Shown here in pieces: positions 17,422 to 29,535 of a stretch of 64,000 bases of DNA. The position numbers and the translations under genes are program-made. The stretch covers positions 2,976,001-3,040,000 of the forward strand of contig NZ_CP014578.1 in assembly GCF_001634365.1 (NCBI RefSeq), given 5' to 3'. How positions within the stretch are numbered: the first letter of the stretch is position 1; the number at the start of each line of letters is the position of its first letter. The notes beneath the pieces are model-generated. The model did no database searches and was not told the origin of the DNA. It worked only from the letters and a program-made list of their open reading frames with translations. Source of the DNA: Paraburkholderia phytofirmans OLGA172. GTDB lineage: Bacteria; Pseudomonadota; Gammaproteobacteria; Burkholderiales; Burkholderiaceae.

Positions 17422-19764
17422 ATGACGGAAACCGTAGCACTCAAGATCGTACAGCGCATCGCCGCCGAACTGTCCGTCCAGCCGCGCCAGGTCGCGGCCG
17501 CGGTGCAACTTCTCGACGAAGGAGCGACTGTTCCGTTCATCGCCCGCTACCGGAAGGAAGTGACCGACAATCTCGACGACACGCAACTGCGTAATCTCGA
17601 GGAGCGCCTGCTGTATCTGCGCGAGCTGGAAGACCGGCGCGCCGCGATCATCGCCAGCATCGACGAACAGGGCAAGCTCACTGACGAGCTGCGCACCGCG
17701 ATCGAAGGGGCCGACAGCAAGCAGGTGCTGGAAGACCTGTATCTCCCGTACAAGCCCAAGCGCCGCACGCGCGCGCAGATCGCCCGCGAAGCCGGCCTGC
17801 AGCCGCTCGCCGACGCGCTGCTGGCGAATCCCCTGCTCGACCCGCAAGCCGAAGCCGCCGCCTACGTGGACGCCGAGAAAGGCGTCGCCGACATCAAGGC
17901 CGCGCTCGACGGCGCGCGCGACATCCTCTCCGAGCAGTTCGGCGAAACCGCGGACCTGCTCGGCAAGCTGCGCGATTACCTGTTCAACCAGGGCGTGGTG
18001 TCGTCGAAAGTGGTCGAAGGCAAGGAAAACGCGGAAGAAGAGAAATTCCGCGACTACTACGACTACGCCGAAACCATCAAGACCGTGCCGTCGCATCGCG
18101 CGCTGGCCCTGTTCCGCGGCCGCAACGCGGGCGTGCTGATGGTCAAGCTGGGGCTTGGCGAAGAGCTCGACGCGCAGGTGCCGCATCCGGGCGAAGCGCT
18201 GATTGCCCGCCACTTCGGCATCGCCAACCAGAACCGCCCGGCCGACAAGTGGCTCTCCGACGTGTGCCGCTGGTGCTGGCGCGTGAAGGTGCAGCCGCAC
18301 ATCGAAAACGAACTGCTGACCAACCTGCGCGACGAAGCCGAACACGAAGCGATTCGCGTGTTCGCGCGCAACCTGAAGGACCTGCTGCTGGCCGCGCCGG
18401 CGGGTCCGAAGGCCGTGATCGGCCTCGATCCGGGCATGCGCACCGGGGTGAAAGTGGCGGTGGTCGATCGGACCGGCAAGGTGCTCGCCACCGACGTGAT
18501 TTATCCGCACGAGCCGCGCCGCGACTGGGACGGCTCGATCGCGAAACTGGCGCGCATCTGCGCACAGACGCAGGCCGAGTTGATCAGTATCGGCAACGGC
18601 ACCGCGTCGCGCGAGACAGACAAGCTTGCAAGCGAATTGATCGCGCGTCATCCGGAGTTCAAGCTGCAGAAGATCGTCGTCTCGGAAGCCGGCGCGTCGG
18701 TGTACTCGGCCTCCGAACTCGCGGCGAAGGAATTCCCTGACATGGACGTGTCGCTGCGCGGCGCCGTGTCGATCGCGCGCCGTCTGCAGGACCCGCTCGC
18801 AGAACTGGTGAAGATCGACCCGAAGGCGATCGGCGTCGGCCAATACCAGCACGACGTGAATCAGCGCGAACTGGCCCGCTCGCTCGACGCGGTGGTCGAG
18901 GACTGTGTGAACGCGGTCGGCGTGGATGCCAATACGGCCTCGGTCGCATTGCTCGCGCGCGTGTCGGGTCTGAACGCAACGCTGGCTCGCAACATCGTCG
19001 ATTATCGCGATGCAAACGGCCCGTTCCCGTCGCGCGAACATCTGCGCAAGGTGCCGCGTCTGGGCGACAAGACCTTCGAACAGGCCGCCGGGTTCCTGCG
19101 CATCAACAATGGCGAGAATCCGCTCGACCGCTCGTCGGTTCACCCGGAGGCCTATCCGGTCGTGGAGCGCATGCTCGCGAAGATCAGCAAGCATGTCGGC
19201 GAGGTGCTCGGCAATCGCGACGCCCTGCGCGGCCTGTCGCCGGCGGAATTCGTCGACGAACGCTTCGGCCTGCCGACCGTACGCGACATTCTGCTGGAAC
19301 TCGAAAAGCCGGGCCGCGACCCGCGCCCCGAGTTCAAGACAGCGACCTTCCGCGAAGGCGTCGAGAAGGTCAGCGACCTGACGCCGGGCATGGTGCTCGA
19401 AGGCGTCGTGACCAACGTGGCGGCCTTTGGTGCGTTCATCGACATCGGCGTGCATCAGGACGGTCTCGTGCACGTGTCGGCCATGTCGACGAAGTTCATC
19501 AAAGACCCGCACGAAGTAGTCAAGGCCGGCCAGATCGTCAAGGTGAAGGTGCTGGAAGTCGATGTGAAGCGCCAGCGCATCGCGCTGACCATGCGTCTGG
19601 ACGACGAGTTCGGCGCGGCAGCCGCGCCGCGCAGCGGTGGCGGCGCCCAGCAGGATCGCGGCCGCTCCGGCGGCGGTGGACGCGGCGCGCAGCAACAGCG
19701 CTCGCGTGAGCCGGAAGCAGGTGGCGCAATGGCTGCTGCATTCGCCAAGCTCAAGCAGAAGTAA
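17422..19764 (+). CDS. tex: Tex family RNA-binding transcription accessory protein
   Basis: A 780-residue Tex protein, a conserved nucleic-acid-binding factor acting on transcription. In order: the N-terminal helical region with PFIARYRKE near residue 35, the YqgF-like core around [18 protein letters not shown] (about 333-350), helix-hairpin-helix elements with [16 protein letters not shown], and the S1 RNA-binding domain from [11 protein letters not shown] near residue 653 to about 724. A Gly/Ser/Arg/Gln-rich tail follows, ending FAKLKQK. An AGGAA site precedes the ATG. A perfect bidirectional terminator separates it from kup. Confidence 0.96.
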   Translation: MTETVALKIVQRIAAELSVQPRQVAAAVQLLDEGATVPFIARYRKEVTDNLDDTQLRNLEERLLYLRELEDRRAAIIASIDEQGKLTDELRTAIEGADSKQVLEDLYLPYKPKRRTRAQIAREAGLQPLADALLANPLLDPQAEAAAYVDAEKGVADIKAALDGARDILSEQFGETADLLGKLRDYLFNQGVVSSKVVEGKENAEEEKFRDYYDYAETIKTVPSHRALALFRGRNAGVLMVKLGLGEELDAQVPHPGEALIARHFGIANQNRPADKWLSDVCRWCWRVKVQPHIENELLTNLRDEAEHEAIRVFARNLKDLLLAAPAGPKAVIGLDPGMRTGVKVAVVDRTGKVLATDVIYPHEPRRDWDGSIAKLARICAQTQAELISIGNGTASRETDKLASELIARHPEFKLQKIVVSEAGASVYSASELAAKEFPDMDVSLRGAVSIARRLQDPLAELVKIDPKAIGVGQYQHDVNQRELARSLDAVVEDCVNAVGVDANTASVALLARVSGLNATLARNIVDYRDANGPFPSREHLRKVPRLGDKTFEQAAGFLRINNGENPLDRSSVHPEAYPVVERMLAKISKHVGEVLGNRDALRGLSPAEFVDERFGLPTVRDILLELEKPGRDPRPEFKTATFREGVEKVSDLTPGMVLEGVVTNVAAFGAFIDIGVHQDGLVHVSAMSTKFIKDPHEVVKAGQIVKVKVLEVDVKRQRIALTMRLDDEFGAAAAPRSGGGAQQDRGRSGGGGRGAQQQRSREPEAGGAMAAAFAKLKQK

Positions 19765-19869
19765 GCGGGTTCTTCAGCGCGTGACTGAGTCAGGCGCTGA
19801 AGTTCACGAGACTGTGCGCGACCCGTCCTGACATAGGTTGACGCCCAGGTCAGGACAAGCCAGCGGCAA

Positions 19870-19903
19870 AAAAAAGCCCACGCAAGATTGCGTGGGCTTT
19901 TTT
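19870..19903. terminator. Bidirectional terminator between tex and kup
   Basis: A perfect 15-bp stem, 19870-19884 with 19889-19903, with a 4-base loop. The A-run and T-run at the base make it a good terminator for both converging genes. Confidence 0.93.
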
Positions 19904-19961
19904 GTCTCTGGTCGCTCGCCACACTTCGGCATGCAAGGCGCTTACGATCCTGGGTCCGCGC

Positions 19962-21848
19962 TCAAATCTCGATCTTCGTTCCCAATTCCACCACCCGATT
20001 GGCCGGAATGCTGAAGAAATCGGTCGGCTTGGCGGCGTTCTGATGCATCCATGCGAACACACGTTCGCGCCACACCGACATGCCCGGCAACTGCGTCGGC
20101 ACCACCGTTTCGCGCGCGAGGAAGAACGACGTGTCCATCAACTCGAACGTCATGTCGTGCGTGCGGCCGACCTCGAGCAACACCGCCTTCACGTCAGGCG
20201 TTTCGTTGAAACCGTATGCCGCCTTGACGAGGTACAAGCCGCCGTTGAGATCCTTGACCGTCACGCGTTCCGCGTCATTCACGTACGGGATATCGAGCGT
20301 CACGAAGGTCAGGAAAATGGTGCGCTCGTGCAGCACCTTGTTGTGCTTCAGGTTGTGCAGCAAGCTCACCGGCACGAGTGAGTCGCTGCCCGTCAGATAG
20401 ATCGCGGTACCCGAGACGCGGTGCGGCGGATGCGCGAGCAAGCCTTGCAGGAACGGCATAAGCGGAATACCGTCAGCCGCCGTACGCTCCTTGACGATCA
20501 TCCTGCCCTTGAACCAGGTCATCAGCAAAAAGAACAGGAGCGCGCCAATGCCAAGCGGCAGCCAGCCACCTTCCGCAACCTTGAGCAGATTGGCGCCGAA
20601 AAAGCCCAGGTCGACCGCCATGAACACGCCGATGATCATCGCCACGAGGAACTTGTTCCAGTTCCATACCTTCACCATGACGACGCAGGCGAGGATCGTG
20701 GTGATGACCATAGTGGCCGTCACCGCAATACCGTACGCGGCGGCGAGGTTATCCGAACTCTTGAATGCGAGCACGATGCACAGAATGATGAACAACAGCA
20801 TCCAGTTCACCACCGGCACATAGATCTGGCCGATCGCCAGTTCCGACGTATGCAGAATCTTCATGCGCGGCACGTAGCCGAGCTGGATCGCCTGGCTCGT
20901 CAGCGAATAGGCACCGGAAATCACCGCCTGCGACGCGATCACGGTCGCCACCGTCGATAGCACCACGAGCGGCAGCAGCGCCCAATCCGGCGCGAGCAGG
21001 AAGAACGGGTTTTCGATCGCCTTCGCGTCATGCATCAGCAGCGCGCCCTGGCCGAAGTAGTTCAGCACCAGCGAAGGCATCACGAGGACGTACCAGGCCA
21101 TCCGGATCGGCTTGGCGCCAAAGTGGCCCATGTCGGCGTAGAGCGCTTCCGCGCCTGTCAACACCAGCACGACCGAGCCGAGCACCACATAAGCCTGCAA
21201 CACGTGCGCGGCCATAAAGGTGTAGGCGTAGTACGGATTCAGCGCGCGGATCACGTTCGGCGACTGAATGATGTGCCACAGACCCAGAGCGGCGAGCACC
21301 AGGAACCACAGCACCATGATCGGGCCGAACAGGCGGCCGACGGTGGCCGTGCCGTGCCGCTGAATCCAGAACAGCAGCACGAGGATCACCATGGTAAGCG
21401 GCAACACGAGATGGGACAGATTGGGCGCCGCGATCTCCAGACCTTCGACTGCCGAGATCACCGAGATGGCGGGCGTAATCACCGCGTCGCCATAGAACAT
21501 GCAGGCGCCGAAAATGCCGAGCATCATCAGCAAGCCGGCCATTTTCGACTTCTGGTCGATAGAGCGCATCGCCAGCGCCATCAGCGCGAGGACACCCCCT
21601 TCGCCGTTGTTGTCGGCGCGCATCACGAACAACACATACTTGATGCCGACCACGATCACGATCGCCCAGAACAGCAGCGAGATCACGCCCAGAATCGATT
21701 GATCGGTCAGCGGAATGCCATGCGACGGGCTGAAGGCCTCTTTCAACGAGTACAACGGGCTCGTGCCGATATCGCCGAATACCACTCCGATCGCGGCAAT
21801 TGCGAGGGAAGGCAGAGGCTGTTTGTGCACGTGATTGTTATCTGTCAT
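19962..21848 (-). CDS. kup: Low-affinity potassium uptake protein Kup
   Basis: Kup is a secondary, proton-coupled K+ importer of the inner membrane. The start [20 protein letters not shown] leads into the signature [19 protein letters not shown]. About twelve hydrophobic segments fill the first 430 residues, and a hydrophilic cytoplasmic domain of some 180 residues follows. Its 628 residues match E. coli Kup (622). The ATG at 21848 was preferred because the family signature starts within 25 residues; the longer upstream reading adds 39 unrelated residues. It stands alone between two terminators. Confidence 0.96.
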   Translation of the reverse strand: MTDNNHVHKQPLPSLAIAAIGVVFGDIGTSPLYSLKEAFSPSHGIPLTDQSILGVISLLFWAIVIVVGIKYVLFVMRADNNGEGGVLALMALAMRSIDQKSKMAGLLMMLGIFGACMFYGDAVITPAISVISAVEGLEIAAPNLSHLVLPLTMVILVLLFWIQRHGTATVGRLFGPIMVLWFLVLAALGLWHIIQSPNVIRALNPYYAYTFMAAHVLQAYVVLGSVVLVLTGAEALYADMGHFGAKPIRMAWYVLVMPSLVLNYFGQGALLMHDAKAIENPFFLLAPDWALLPLVVLSTVATVIASQAVISGAYSLTSQAIQLGYVPRMKILHTSELAIGQIYVPVVNWMLLFIILCIVLAFKSSDNLAAAYGIAVTATMVITTILACVVMVKVWNWNKFLVAMIIGVFMAVDLGFFGANLLKVAEGGWLPLGIGALLFFLLMTWFKGRMIVKERTAADGIPLMPFLQGLLAHPPHRVSGTAIYLTGSDSLVPVSLLHNLKHNKVLHERTIFLTFVTLDIPYVNDAERVTVKDLNGGLYLVKAAYGFNETPDVKAVLLEVGRTHDMTFELMDTSFFLARETVVPTQLPGMSVWRERVFAWMHQNAAKPTDFFSIPANRVVELGTKIEI

Positions 21849-22201
21849 AGACGCGAGGAAATCCGTTCCCTGAGCGGAAAAAACGACCGCTATTCTAAAC
21901 TGCCCGCCTAGCGCCGCCCGGCTTGTTGTGGATACACCACGTGGATGGTCCGCGAAGTGTAGCACCGCGATTTGGGCGCGTCTGCTGCGTCAGGCGTTTC
22001 GCCGGCGCTGGCGAGCGCATTCCGCGGAGCGCCGCACCGTTCTTAGCCCGCGCTACGACATACACACCAAGCAGGCGCTTAGCACCCCGCACTCACACAC
22101 AATGCATATACGGCGCACATAAAAAAACGGAGCCCAACCGGACTCCGTTCTGCAGGCACTGCACTGGCTACGCCGCGATAAGTACGGCGTCGTAGCACGC
22201 A
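21849..22201. other. 353-bp gap with kup promoter region and a minus-strand terminator
   Basis: No gene is supported. A TAGAAT -10 candidate for kup lies about 45 bases before its ATG on the minus strand. The distal part, 22121-22149, holds the terminator of the phosphoribosyltransferase operon. The rest shows nothing that I recognise. Confidence 0.5.
22121..22149 (-). terminator. Terminator of the hflC-hisZ-purA-phosphoribosyltransferase run
   Basis: On the minus strand, a 7-bp stem (22143-22149 with 22126-22132) is followed by a run of seven T. It begins about 50 bases after the phosphoribosyltransferase stop and closes the long minus-strand gene run. Confidence 0.75.
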
Positions 22202-22768
22202 TCACGTGCCCGACGACTCCTGCTGCATACCGCGCTTGATCCACGCACCGAGGTTATGCGGGCGAACCGTATCCCATTCCTCGAACGGCTGGTGAATCCA
22301 CGGATTGGTAGGCAGATACTGCACGTGGTAGTCAGGCTTCACTTTCGAGCAGCCCTTGTACCAGAGCACCGCCGAGCGCACCGCCGTGATCGCCGGATAG
22401 CGTTCTTTCAGATGTTGCTGCACGCGTGCCAGCGTCACACCGGAATCGACCAGATCGTCGACCAGCAGCACATTGCCGTGCAGCTCGCCGCGCGTCATCG
22501 TGATGTATTGCGCGATGTCGAGATCGCCCTGCTCCGTGCCGGCCGCTTCGCGGTACGAACTGGTGGCGAGAATCGCCAGCGGCAGATCGTAAATACGCGA
22601 GAGCTGATCGCCGACGCGCAAACCGCCGCGCGCGAGACACAGGATCTTGTCGAACTTCCAGCCCGACTCGTGCACGGCCAACGCGAGTAGTTCGATCAGC
22701 CGGTGATACTCGTCCCAGCCGACCCACAGGTTCTTGTCATCGTTACGCGGATCTTTCATCGCAATCAT
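22202..22768 (-). CDS. Phosphoribosyltransferase, xanthine/hypoxanthine type
   Basis: A type I phosphoribosyltransferase that would join a purine base to PRPP. The PRPP-binding signature is VLLVDDLVDSGVTL, with LCLARGGLRVGDQL forming the usual first loop and NPWIHQPFEEW near the end contacting the base in related enzymes. I place the start at ATG 22768, behind AAGGTG, giving 188 residues; ATGs at 22786 and 22759 are alternatives. It lies directly after purA (21-bp gap), and both act in purine metabolism. Substrate choice cannot be read from the sequence. Confidence 0.88.
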   Translation of the reverse strand: MIAMKDPRNDDKNLWVGWDEYHRLIELLALAVHESGWKFDKILCLARGGLRVGDQLSRIYDLPLAILATSSYREAAGTEQGDLDIAQYITMTRGELHGNVLLVDDLVDSGVTLARVQQHLKERYPAITAVRSAVLWYKGCSKVKPDYHVQYLPTNPWIHQPFEEWDTVRPHNLGAWIKRGMQQESSGT

Positions 22769-22789
22769 GGGTACACCTTGCACCATGGC

Positions 22790-24166
<1,377 letters not shown>

Positions 24167-24338
24167 CTACCTATGTTCGCGGAACCTTCCGAATTTTTCC
24201 GTTTCCGCTCAACGGTATGCACGTTATGGTGGGTATATCGAAAATAGCGTGGCGAGTAGCCGCGCCGGGTCCGGCGACGCTTTGGACGCCTTCTGAAATG
24301 CCCTTGGGTCACCCCGCGAGCGGTCTATCTATGCGGGC

Positions 24339-25490
24339 TCAGGGACGGGGCTCGACCACCCACGCGCCGTTGCGCTCGACCAACACGCGGTCGCAGGCGA
24401 ATTCGTCCAGATCGTGCTCGTGACCAGGAAGCGCCTGGATCACGACTTCACCTGCGTTACGCAGCGCGGCAACGCTGGTGCGCAACGCTTCGTCGTGCTG
24501 CCAGGGAGCAAGAATCGCGCTGCTGCGGGCCTCGACGGGAGAAATGCGAGCGACCTCGCGCAAATCGAGCGAGAAGCCGGTGGCCGCGCGCGCGCGGCCG
24601 TAGGCCTGGCCGACGTGGTCGTAACGGCCGCCGCGCGCAACCGCATTCGGCACGCCGTCGACATAGGCCGAGAACATCACCCCGCTGTGGTACGCGTAGC
24701 CGCGCAAATCGGCCAGGTCGATCATCACCTCGGCACCGTTCACCTGGCTCGCAAGGAATGCAAGGTCGTCGAGCGCGCGCGCGATGGCCGGTGCGTTCGG
24801 CAAGCGTGCACGGGCTTCGTCGAGCACCGAAGCGTCGCCGTAGAGCGCGGGAAGCGAGCGCAATGCGTCGCGCGTGACCGGCGTGAGATTGGCGGTCAAC
24901 TCGACGAGGCGTGGCACGTCCTTGCCAGCCAACGCGTCATAGAGCGATTGACCCAATTCGGCAGCAGCAGGCTCCCCTTCGATCAGCGCAGCGAGCACGC
25001 CTGCATGACACAAATCGAGGCGCACTTTCGCGAGGCCGGCCAGACGCAGCGCGTCGAGCATCAACTGCTGGATTTCCAGATCCGCTTCGAGACCGGCGTG
25101 ACCGTAGATTTCCGCGCCGATCTGGATCTGCTCACGCGTGGCGTGCAGCCCGCGCGGACGCGTATGCGCCACATTGCCGGCATAGCAAAGACGCGTCACG
25201 CCCTGACGATTCAGCAGATGCGCGTCGATACGCGCGACCTGCGGCGTAATGTCGGCGCGCAGACCGAGCGTGCGCCCGGACATCTGATCGACGAGTTTGA
25301 ACGTGCGCAGATTCAGATCGTGCCCGCCGCCGGTGAGCAGCGACTCGATGTACTCGAGCAGCGGCGGCATCACCATCTCGTAGCCGTACGAGCGGAAACG
25401 GTCCAGCAAATGGCGCCGCAACTCTTCGATCTTGCGGGCTTCCGACGGCAGCACGTCGGCGATATTCTCGGGAAGTAACCAGGTCGACAT
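24339..25490 (-). CDS. hisZ: ATP phosphoribosyltransferase regulatory subunit HisZ
   Basis: HisZ is a catalytically inactive relative of histidyl-tRNA synthetase that complexes with short-form HisG and gives histidine feedback control. The class II synthetase fold is seen in [23 protein letters not shown] at the start and in [17 protein letters not shown], while the tRNA-binding domain is absent (383 residues). Having HisZ implies that the genome encodes the short HisG. It is separated by about 200 bp from purA and by 228 bp from the DUF2065 gene; this last gap shows no further gene. Confidence 0.95.
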   Translation of the reverse strand: MSTWLLPENIADVLPSEARKIEELRRHLLDRFRSYGYEMVMPPLLEYIESLLTGGGHDLNLRTFKLVDQMSGRTLGLRADITPQVARIDAHLLNRQGVTRLCYAGNVAHTRPRGLHATREQIQIGAEIYGHAGLEADLEIQQLMLDALRLAGLAKVRLDLCHAGVLAALIEGEPAAAELGQSLYDALAGKDVPRLVELTANLTPVTRDALRSLPALYGDASVLDEARARLPNAPAIARALDDLAFLASQVNGAEVMIDLADLRGYAYHSGVMFSAYVDGVPNAVARGGRYDHVGQAYGRARAATGFSLDLREVARISPVEARSSAILAPWQHDEALRTSVAALRNAGEVVIQALPGHEHDLDEFACDRVLVERNGAWVVEPRP

Positions 25491-25718
25491 CGATACAGTC
25501 CTACGACGTTGAACACGGCGACTGGGGGCGCCGGTAAGTGTGTGTGAATGGCGGGCGACGGCTCTATTCTGGCGGTTTTCGCAGGCGTCGGAACTGCCCT
25601 TCGCAGCCCCTCAGCCGGCCTTGGCCCGCGCCAGAACGCTCGCGCTGGTGCACGCCGCTGTTGCCACGCATATCACCATCGCGATGGCACGCAGCGACGA
25701 GCGCTGTGCAGCGTCCCT

Positions 25719-25910
25719 TCAGGTCACGATGAACAGCAGGATTAACCCGAGCACCATCACGACCAGCCCGCCGACGCGAATCTGATGCGGGGGCCGTTCC
25801 GCTATTTTACGGAACGTGTCGCGCCAGGCGCTCGGAAAAACGAAGGGAAACATCCCTTCAATAATCAGCATCAATGCGATCGCGAGCAGTAACGAGCCGG
25901 CTATGTCCAT
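25719..25910 (-). CDS. DUF2065 small membrane protein, HflC-associated
   Basis: Sixty-three residues with two hydrophobic segments, about 5-22 and 46-62, around a short basic loop FPSAWRDTFRKIAERPP. This is the DUF2065 (YjeT-like) family, which is habitually encoded right after hflC; here the gap to hflC is 45 bp. The function is unknown; the constant neighbourhood suggests a partner of the HflKC complex. Confidence 0.9.
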   Translation of the reverse strand: MDIAGSLLLAIALMLIIEGMFPFVFPSAWRDTFRKIAERPPHQIRVGGLVVMVLGLILLFIVT

Positions 25911-25955
25911 GCGAATGAAGAGGCCGCGATGCGGATGCCGCGGCGTTTCCGGTTA

Positions 25956-26858
25956 TCAGTGTTTGCGCGGTGCCGCGGGAGCGTCCGGGGCGGCGGCGCC
26001 GGTCGGGCTACGCATGAAGCGGAAGAACTCGCTGCTCGGGTCGACCACGATCACGTCGCCTGGCTTGAAGGTGTTCTTGTACGCCTGCATGCTTTGATAA
26101 AACTGATAGAACTGCGGGTCGCTGCCGTATGCCTCGGCCGCGATTTCCGCCGCCTTGGCATCGCCCTCGCCCTTGATAGTCTGCGCCTGACGATAGCCGT
26201 CCGCGAGAATCGCCTGTTGCTGGCCGACGGCGTCCGCCTTGATCTGGTCGGCCTCGGCCGTGCCCTTCGCACGTTCGTCGGCCGCGGCCTGCTCGCGTGC
26301 GGCGATCATCCGCTTGTAGACCGAGTCGGCCATCGCCGCCGGGAAATCGACCCGCGTGAGTTGCACGTCGAGCACCGACACGCCCAGCGATGCCGCGGCT
26401 TTGTCCATCGCGCCGCGTGCTTCGTCGGCAACGGCCTGTTGCTTCGCAAGCGCGTCGGTCAGCGTGACCTTGCCGAACGCGTCGCCGAGCGCGCTGCGCG
26501 ACAGCAGCGCCAGGCGGTCCGACAGGCTTTGCACATCGCCCTTGGTTTCGGCGAGCAGCTTCAGCGGATCGGTCACACGGTATTTGATGACCGGGTTGGC
26601 CAGCAGATCGGTTTTGTCCGACGTGACATAGCGATCTTCATCCGGCGCGTCGAGCGACTGGATGCGGTTATCGACCAGCGTGACCGTTTGCAACGGCGGC
26701 GGCAGCTTCACGTGCAGGCCTGGGCCGAGCAAAACGGGCGCGGTATCGCCATGCGAGGACAGCACAGCCAGATGCCGCTGGTCGACCACGAATACCGTCG
26801 ACGACGCGGCAAACAGCACGATGACTAAGGCAACGACGAGCGCAATGATCTTGTTCAT
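25956..26858 (-). CDS. hflC: HflC, FtsH-protease modulator (SPFH protein)
   Basis: HflC forms with HflK a membrane cage that surrounds and restrains the FtsH protease. A single N-terminal membrane segment (about 2-25) is followed by the SPFH/band-7 domain starting FVVDQRHLAVL, then a long coiled coil and a short hydrophobic end, YKNTFKPGDVIVVDPSSEFFRFM. It has 300 residues against 334 in E. coli. It follows hflK with a 12-bp gap, which is standard, so the two are made together. Confidence 0.96.
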   Translation of the reverse strand: MNKIIALVVALVIVLFAASSTVFVVDQRHLAVLSSHGDTAPVLLGPGLHVKLPPPLQTVTLVDNRIQSLDAPDEDRYVTSDKTDLLANPVIKYRVTDPLKLLAETKGDVQSLSDRLALLSRSALGDAFGKVTLTDALAKQQAVADEARGAMDKAAASLGVSVLDVQLTRVDFPAAMADSVYKRMIAAREQAAADERAKGTAEADQIKADAVGQQQAILADGYRQAQTIKGEGDAKAAEIAAEAYGSDPQFYQFYQSMQAYKNTFKPGDVIVVDPSSEFFRFMRSPTGAAAPDAPAAPRKH

Positions 26859-26870
26859 GGTGTGCGCTCC

Positions 26871-28241
26871 TTATTGAACGTCGTCTTCGCGCATACGGCT
26901 GCGGAAGGAGTCGCGTGAACGGAGTGCGTCGCTGCTGGCTGCAGCCTGGCTGGCAGGCGTCGAGACCGCGGCGGGTGCGGAAGCAGCGGCAGACGGTGCA
27001 GCAGCGCTGCTCGCGGCTTGCGGAACGGCTGCACCTGACGCAACGGCGGTGCCAGAAGCGGCAGCAACTTCAGCAACGCGCTGGCGAGTCTGCTCGACCA
27101 GCTTGTCGAGCGGCAGATACAGCACGTTATTGCCGCTCTTGCTGTCCACAAACACCTTGGTCGTATTCGAATAGATCTGCTGCATGGTTTCCAGGTACAT
27201 GCGCTCGCGAATCACAGCAGGCGCTTTCGAGTACTGCGCGTAGACCTGCTTGAAGCGCTCGGCATCGCCTTGCGCCTGCGCCACGGTCTTGTCGCTATAC
27301 GTTTTCGCTTCGTCGATCTGGCGCGCGACGTCGGTTTGCGCGCGCGGCAGCAGCTCGGCGGCATAGGCCTGCGCCTCGCGCTTGGCGCGTTCGTTGTCCT
27401 GACGCACTTTGGCGGCATCGTCGAAAGCGGCTTGCACCTGGTCGGGCACCTGCACGCCCTGAATCGTGACACCGGTCACGGCAAGGCCGGACTGGTATTC
27501 ATCCAGGGATTGCTGAATCGACGCCATCAGTTGCCGGCGAATTGCTTCGCGGTCCTGATAGAGGATGTCGTTGGTGCTGCGAGCGCCAACGATGCTGCGC
27601 ACCGCCGCCTGCGCGGCCTGCATGACGCTCTGATCGGGATCGACGCTGCGGAAGAGATAATCAGTCGGCTTGCTCACCTGGTATTGCACGGAAAACCGCA
27701 CGTCGACGATATCGGCGTCGTGCGTGAGCATCGACGCGTCCTTCACGTTGGCGAGACGCACCACGTTGTTACGGCCAATCTCCACCTGGCGGATCTGGCC
27801 GATATTGACGAGCTCATGCGCTTCGAACGGATACGGCAGGCGCCAATGCACACCCTGCCCCGCAGTGTAGCGATACTTGCCGAACTGCATCACCACGCCG
27901 GCCTGGCCATCTTGCACGACGAACACGCCACTGCCGAGGTAGATCGCAATCAACACGCCGATCACGATGCCCACACCGATGCGCGCGCCGCGACCGTTGT
28001 CCGGACGGCCACCGCCCGCACCGCCGCCCTTGCGGCCGAACACCCGGCTCAAACGGCGGTTGAAATCGCGCCACATCTCGTCGAGATCGGGCGGGCCTTC
28101 ACCGTCCTTGGTCGGCGGACGCTTGGGTTCGTTGGGTCGTTGGCGGTCGCCATTGCCGTCGCCCCGGCCCCAGCGCGGATCGTTCAGTGAAAGCATGGCG
28201 CGCATGCGCAGCCAGATACTCCGCTCGTTGTAATCGTTCAC
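26871..28241 (-). CDS. hflK: HflK, FtsH-protease modulator (SPFH protein)
   Basis: Partner of HflC. The hydrophilic, Gly-rich N-terminal tail (about 1-85) precedes one membrane segment near 90-110, IGVGIVIGVLIAIYLGSGVF, and the SPFH domain that starts VVQDGQAGVVMQFGKY. A coiled coil follows, with the conserved LETMQQIYSNTTKVFVDSK. The last 70 residues are Ala/Ser-rich. It has 456 residues, slightly longer than E. coli (419). hflX precedes it after 49 bp. An internal ATG at residue 13 or 16 could also serve as start. Confidence 0.95.
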   Translation of the reverse strand: MNDYNERSIWLRMRAMLSLNDPRWGRGDGNGDRQRPNEPKRPPTKDGEGPPDLDEMWRDFNRRLSRVFGRKGGGAGGGRPDNGRGARIGVGIVIGVLIAIYLGSGVFVVQDGQAGVVMQFGKYRYTAGQGVHWRLPYPFEAHELVNIGQIRQVEIGRNNVVRLANVKDASMLTHDADIVDVRFSVQYQVSKPTDYLFRSVDPDQSVMQAAQAAVRSIVGARSTNDILYQDREAIRRQLMASIQQSLDEYQSGLAVTGVTIQGVQVPDQVQAAFDDAAKVRQDNERAKREAQAYAAELLPRAQTDVARQIDEAKTYSDKTVAQAQGDAERFKQVYAQYSKAPAVIRERMYLETMQQIYSNTTKVFVDSKSGNNVLYLPLDKLVEQTRQRVAEVAAASGTAVASGAAVPQAASSAAAPSAAASAPAAVSTPASQAAASSDALRSRDSFRSRMREDDVQ

Positions 28242-28265
28242 CTGTGTTCGTTCACCAGAGTAGAC

Positions 28266-28297
28266 AGCGGGTCAGTGCAATTGGAGCGGGTCAGTGC
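28266..28297 (-). repeat. Duplicated 13-mer spanning the hflX stop codon
   Basis: The sequence AGCGGGTCAGTGC occurs at 28266-28278 and again at 28285-28297, 19 bases apart. The second copy contains the hflX stop codon (28291-28293); the first copy repeats that stop downstream but out of frame. It looks like a local duplication of the gene end. Confidence 0.8.
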
Positions 28298-29463
28298 CCG
28301 AGTTCTGAGACCTTGCGGTCCTCGCGTGGTGCTGCCGACCGGTCTTCTTCCGACAGATCGACCAGCGTATCGGAGAGAGGTTCGGCAGTAGCGATTTCAG
28401 CGATGGCAGCGCGCAGTGTATCCAGCCCCTGCCCCGTGCGCGCGCTCAAAAAGACGCGCGAAATATTACCATACTCATCCCGCTCGACCGCGTCGCCACG
28501 GGCCGCCAACTCCGGCACGGCGTCGATCTTGTTGAACACCAACACCTGGCGAATTGTGTCCGCACCGATGGCGTGCAACACCTCGTTCACCTGATCGATC
28601 TGATCGAGGCGCACGGCGCTCGACGCGTCGACCACATGCAGCAGCAGGTCGGCGTGGATGGTTTCCTCGAGCGTGGCGCGGAAAGCCGCCACCAGTTGGT
28701 GAGGCAGTTCGCGGATGAAACCGACTGTGTCGGACACCACCACCTGGCCGGCTTCGTCGCCGAGATAGACACGGCGGGACGTGGTATCCAGCGTGGCGAA
28801 TAGCTGGTCGGCGGCGTACGCCTGGGCCTTCGTCAGCGCATTGAAAAGTGTGGATTTGCCCGCGTTCGTGTAGCCGACGAGCGACACGGACATCGTCTGA
28901 TTGCGGCTGCGCGCGCGGCGCTGCGTGCCGTGCTGACGGCGCAGTTTTTCGAGGCGGGTTTTGAGCGCCTTGATGCGCTCGCCGATCAAACGGCGGTCGG
29001 TTTCGAGCTGCGTTTCACCGGGACCGCGCAAACCAATACCGCCTTTCTGGCGTTCAAGGTGGGTCCATGCGCGGATTAGCCGCGTCGATAGATACTGCAA
29101 CTGCGCGAGCTCCACCTGCAGCTTGCCTTCGTGGCTGCGGGCGCGTTGCGCAAAAATATCGAGAATCAGGCTGGTGCGATCGATCACGCGGCGGTTAAGC
29201 GCCTGCTCCAGATTGCGCTGCTGCGCAGGCGCCAGAGCGTGATTGAAAATGACGAGTTCGATGTCGTTCGCCTCACAGGCAAGACGCAATTCTTCGGCCT
29301 TGCCGCTGCCGACGAACATCTTGGCATCGGGACTGGACCGGCGCCCCGTGAGGGTGACTAAGGGATTCGCGCCCGCGCTTTGCGCGAGCAGGCTGAGTTC
29401 TTCAAGGCTGGCTTCGAAATCGATCTTACCGAAGTCGATGCCGACAAGCGCTGCATTGATCAA
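28291..29463 (-). CDS. hflX: GTPase HflX, ribosome-splitting factor
   Basis: HflX is a translational GTPase that splits stalled or hibernating ribosomes. The HflX domain covers about 1-180, with GSGKAEEL and the family signature QLQYLSTRLIRAWTHLERQKGG. The G domain holds VGYTNAGKSTLFNAL, DTVGFIRELPHQL and FNKID. No ATG exists at the 5' end: family-like sequence starts at INAALVGIDFGK, so I use TTG 29463 (390 residues), while TTG 29505 is the earliest possible start after an in-frame stop. It follows hfq closely, the classical hfq-hflX-hflK-hflC order. Confidence 0.93.
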   Translation of the reverse strand: MINAALVGIDFGKIDFEASLEELSLLAQSAGANPLVTLTGRRSSPDAKMFVGSGKAEELRLACEANDIELVIFNHALAPAQQRNLEQALNRRVIDRTSLILDIFAQRARSHEGKLQVELAQLQYLSTRLIRAWTHLERQKGGIGLRGPGETQLETDRRLIGERIKALKTRLEKLRRQHGTQRRARSRNQTMSVSLVGYTNAGKSTLFNALTKAQAYAADQLFATLDTTSRRVYLGDEAGQVVVSDTVGFIRELPHQLVAAFRATLEETIHADLLLHVVDASSAVRLDQIDQVNEVLHAIGADTIRQVLVFNKIDAVPELAARGDAVERDEYGNISRVFLSARTGQGLDTLRAAIAEIATAEPLSDTLVDLSEEDRSAAPREDRKVSELGH

Positions 29464-29535
29464 ATTGGACGGTATCAAAATGAGGCGGCCGGGAGTAATC
29501 GCCAACGGGCGACGCTACGCCGGCCGCGACGGGGG

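Noticed and set aside
18063..18565. Short minus-strand frames inside tex
   Set aside because: No ribosome-binding sites or motifs; they overlap well-supported coding sequence in another frame.
17290..19695. 801-codon open frame opposite tex
   Set aside because: It is a mirror of high-GC codon use in tex. It has an Arg/His/Val-rich composition and no motif, and tex on the other strand is complete with all domains.
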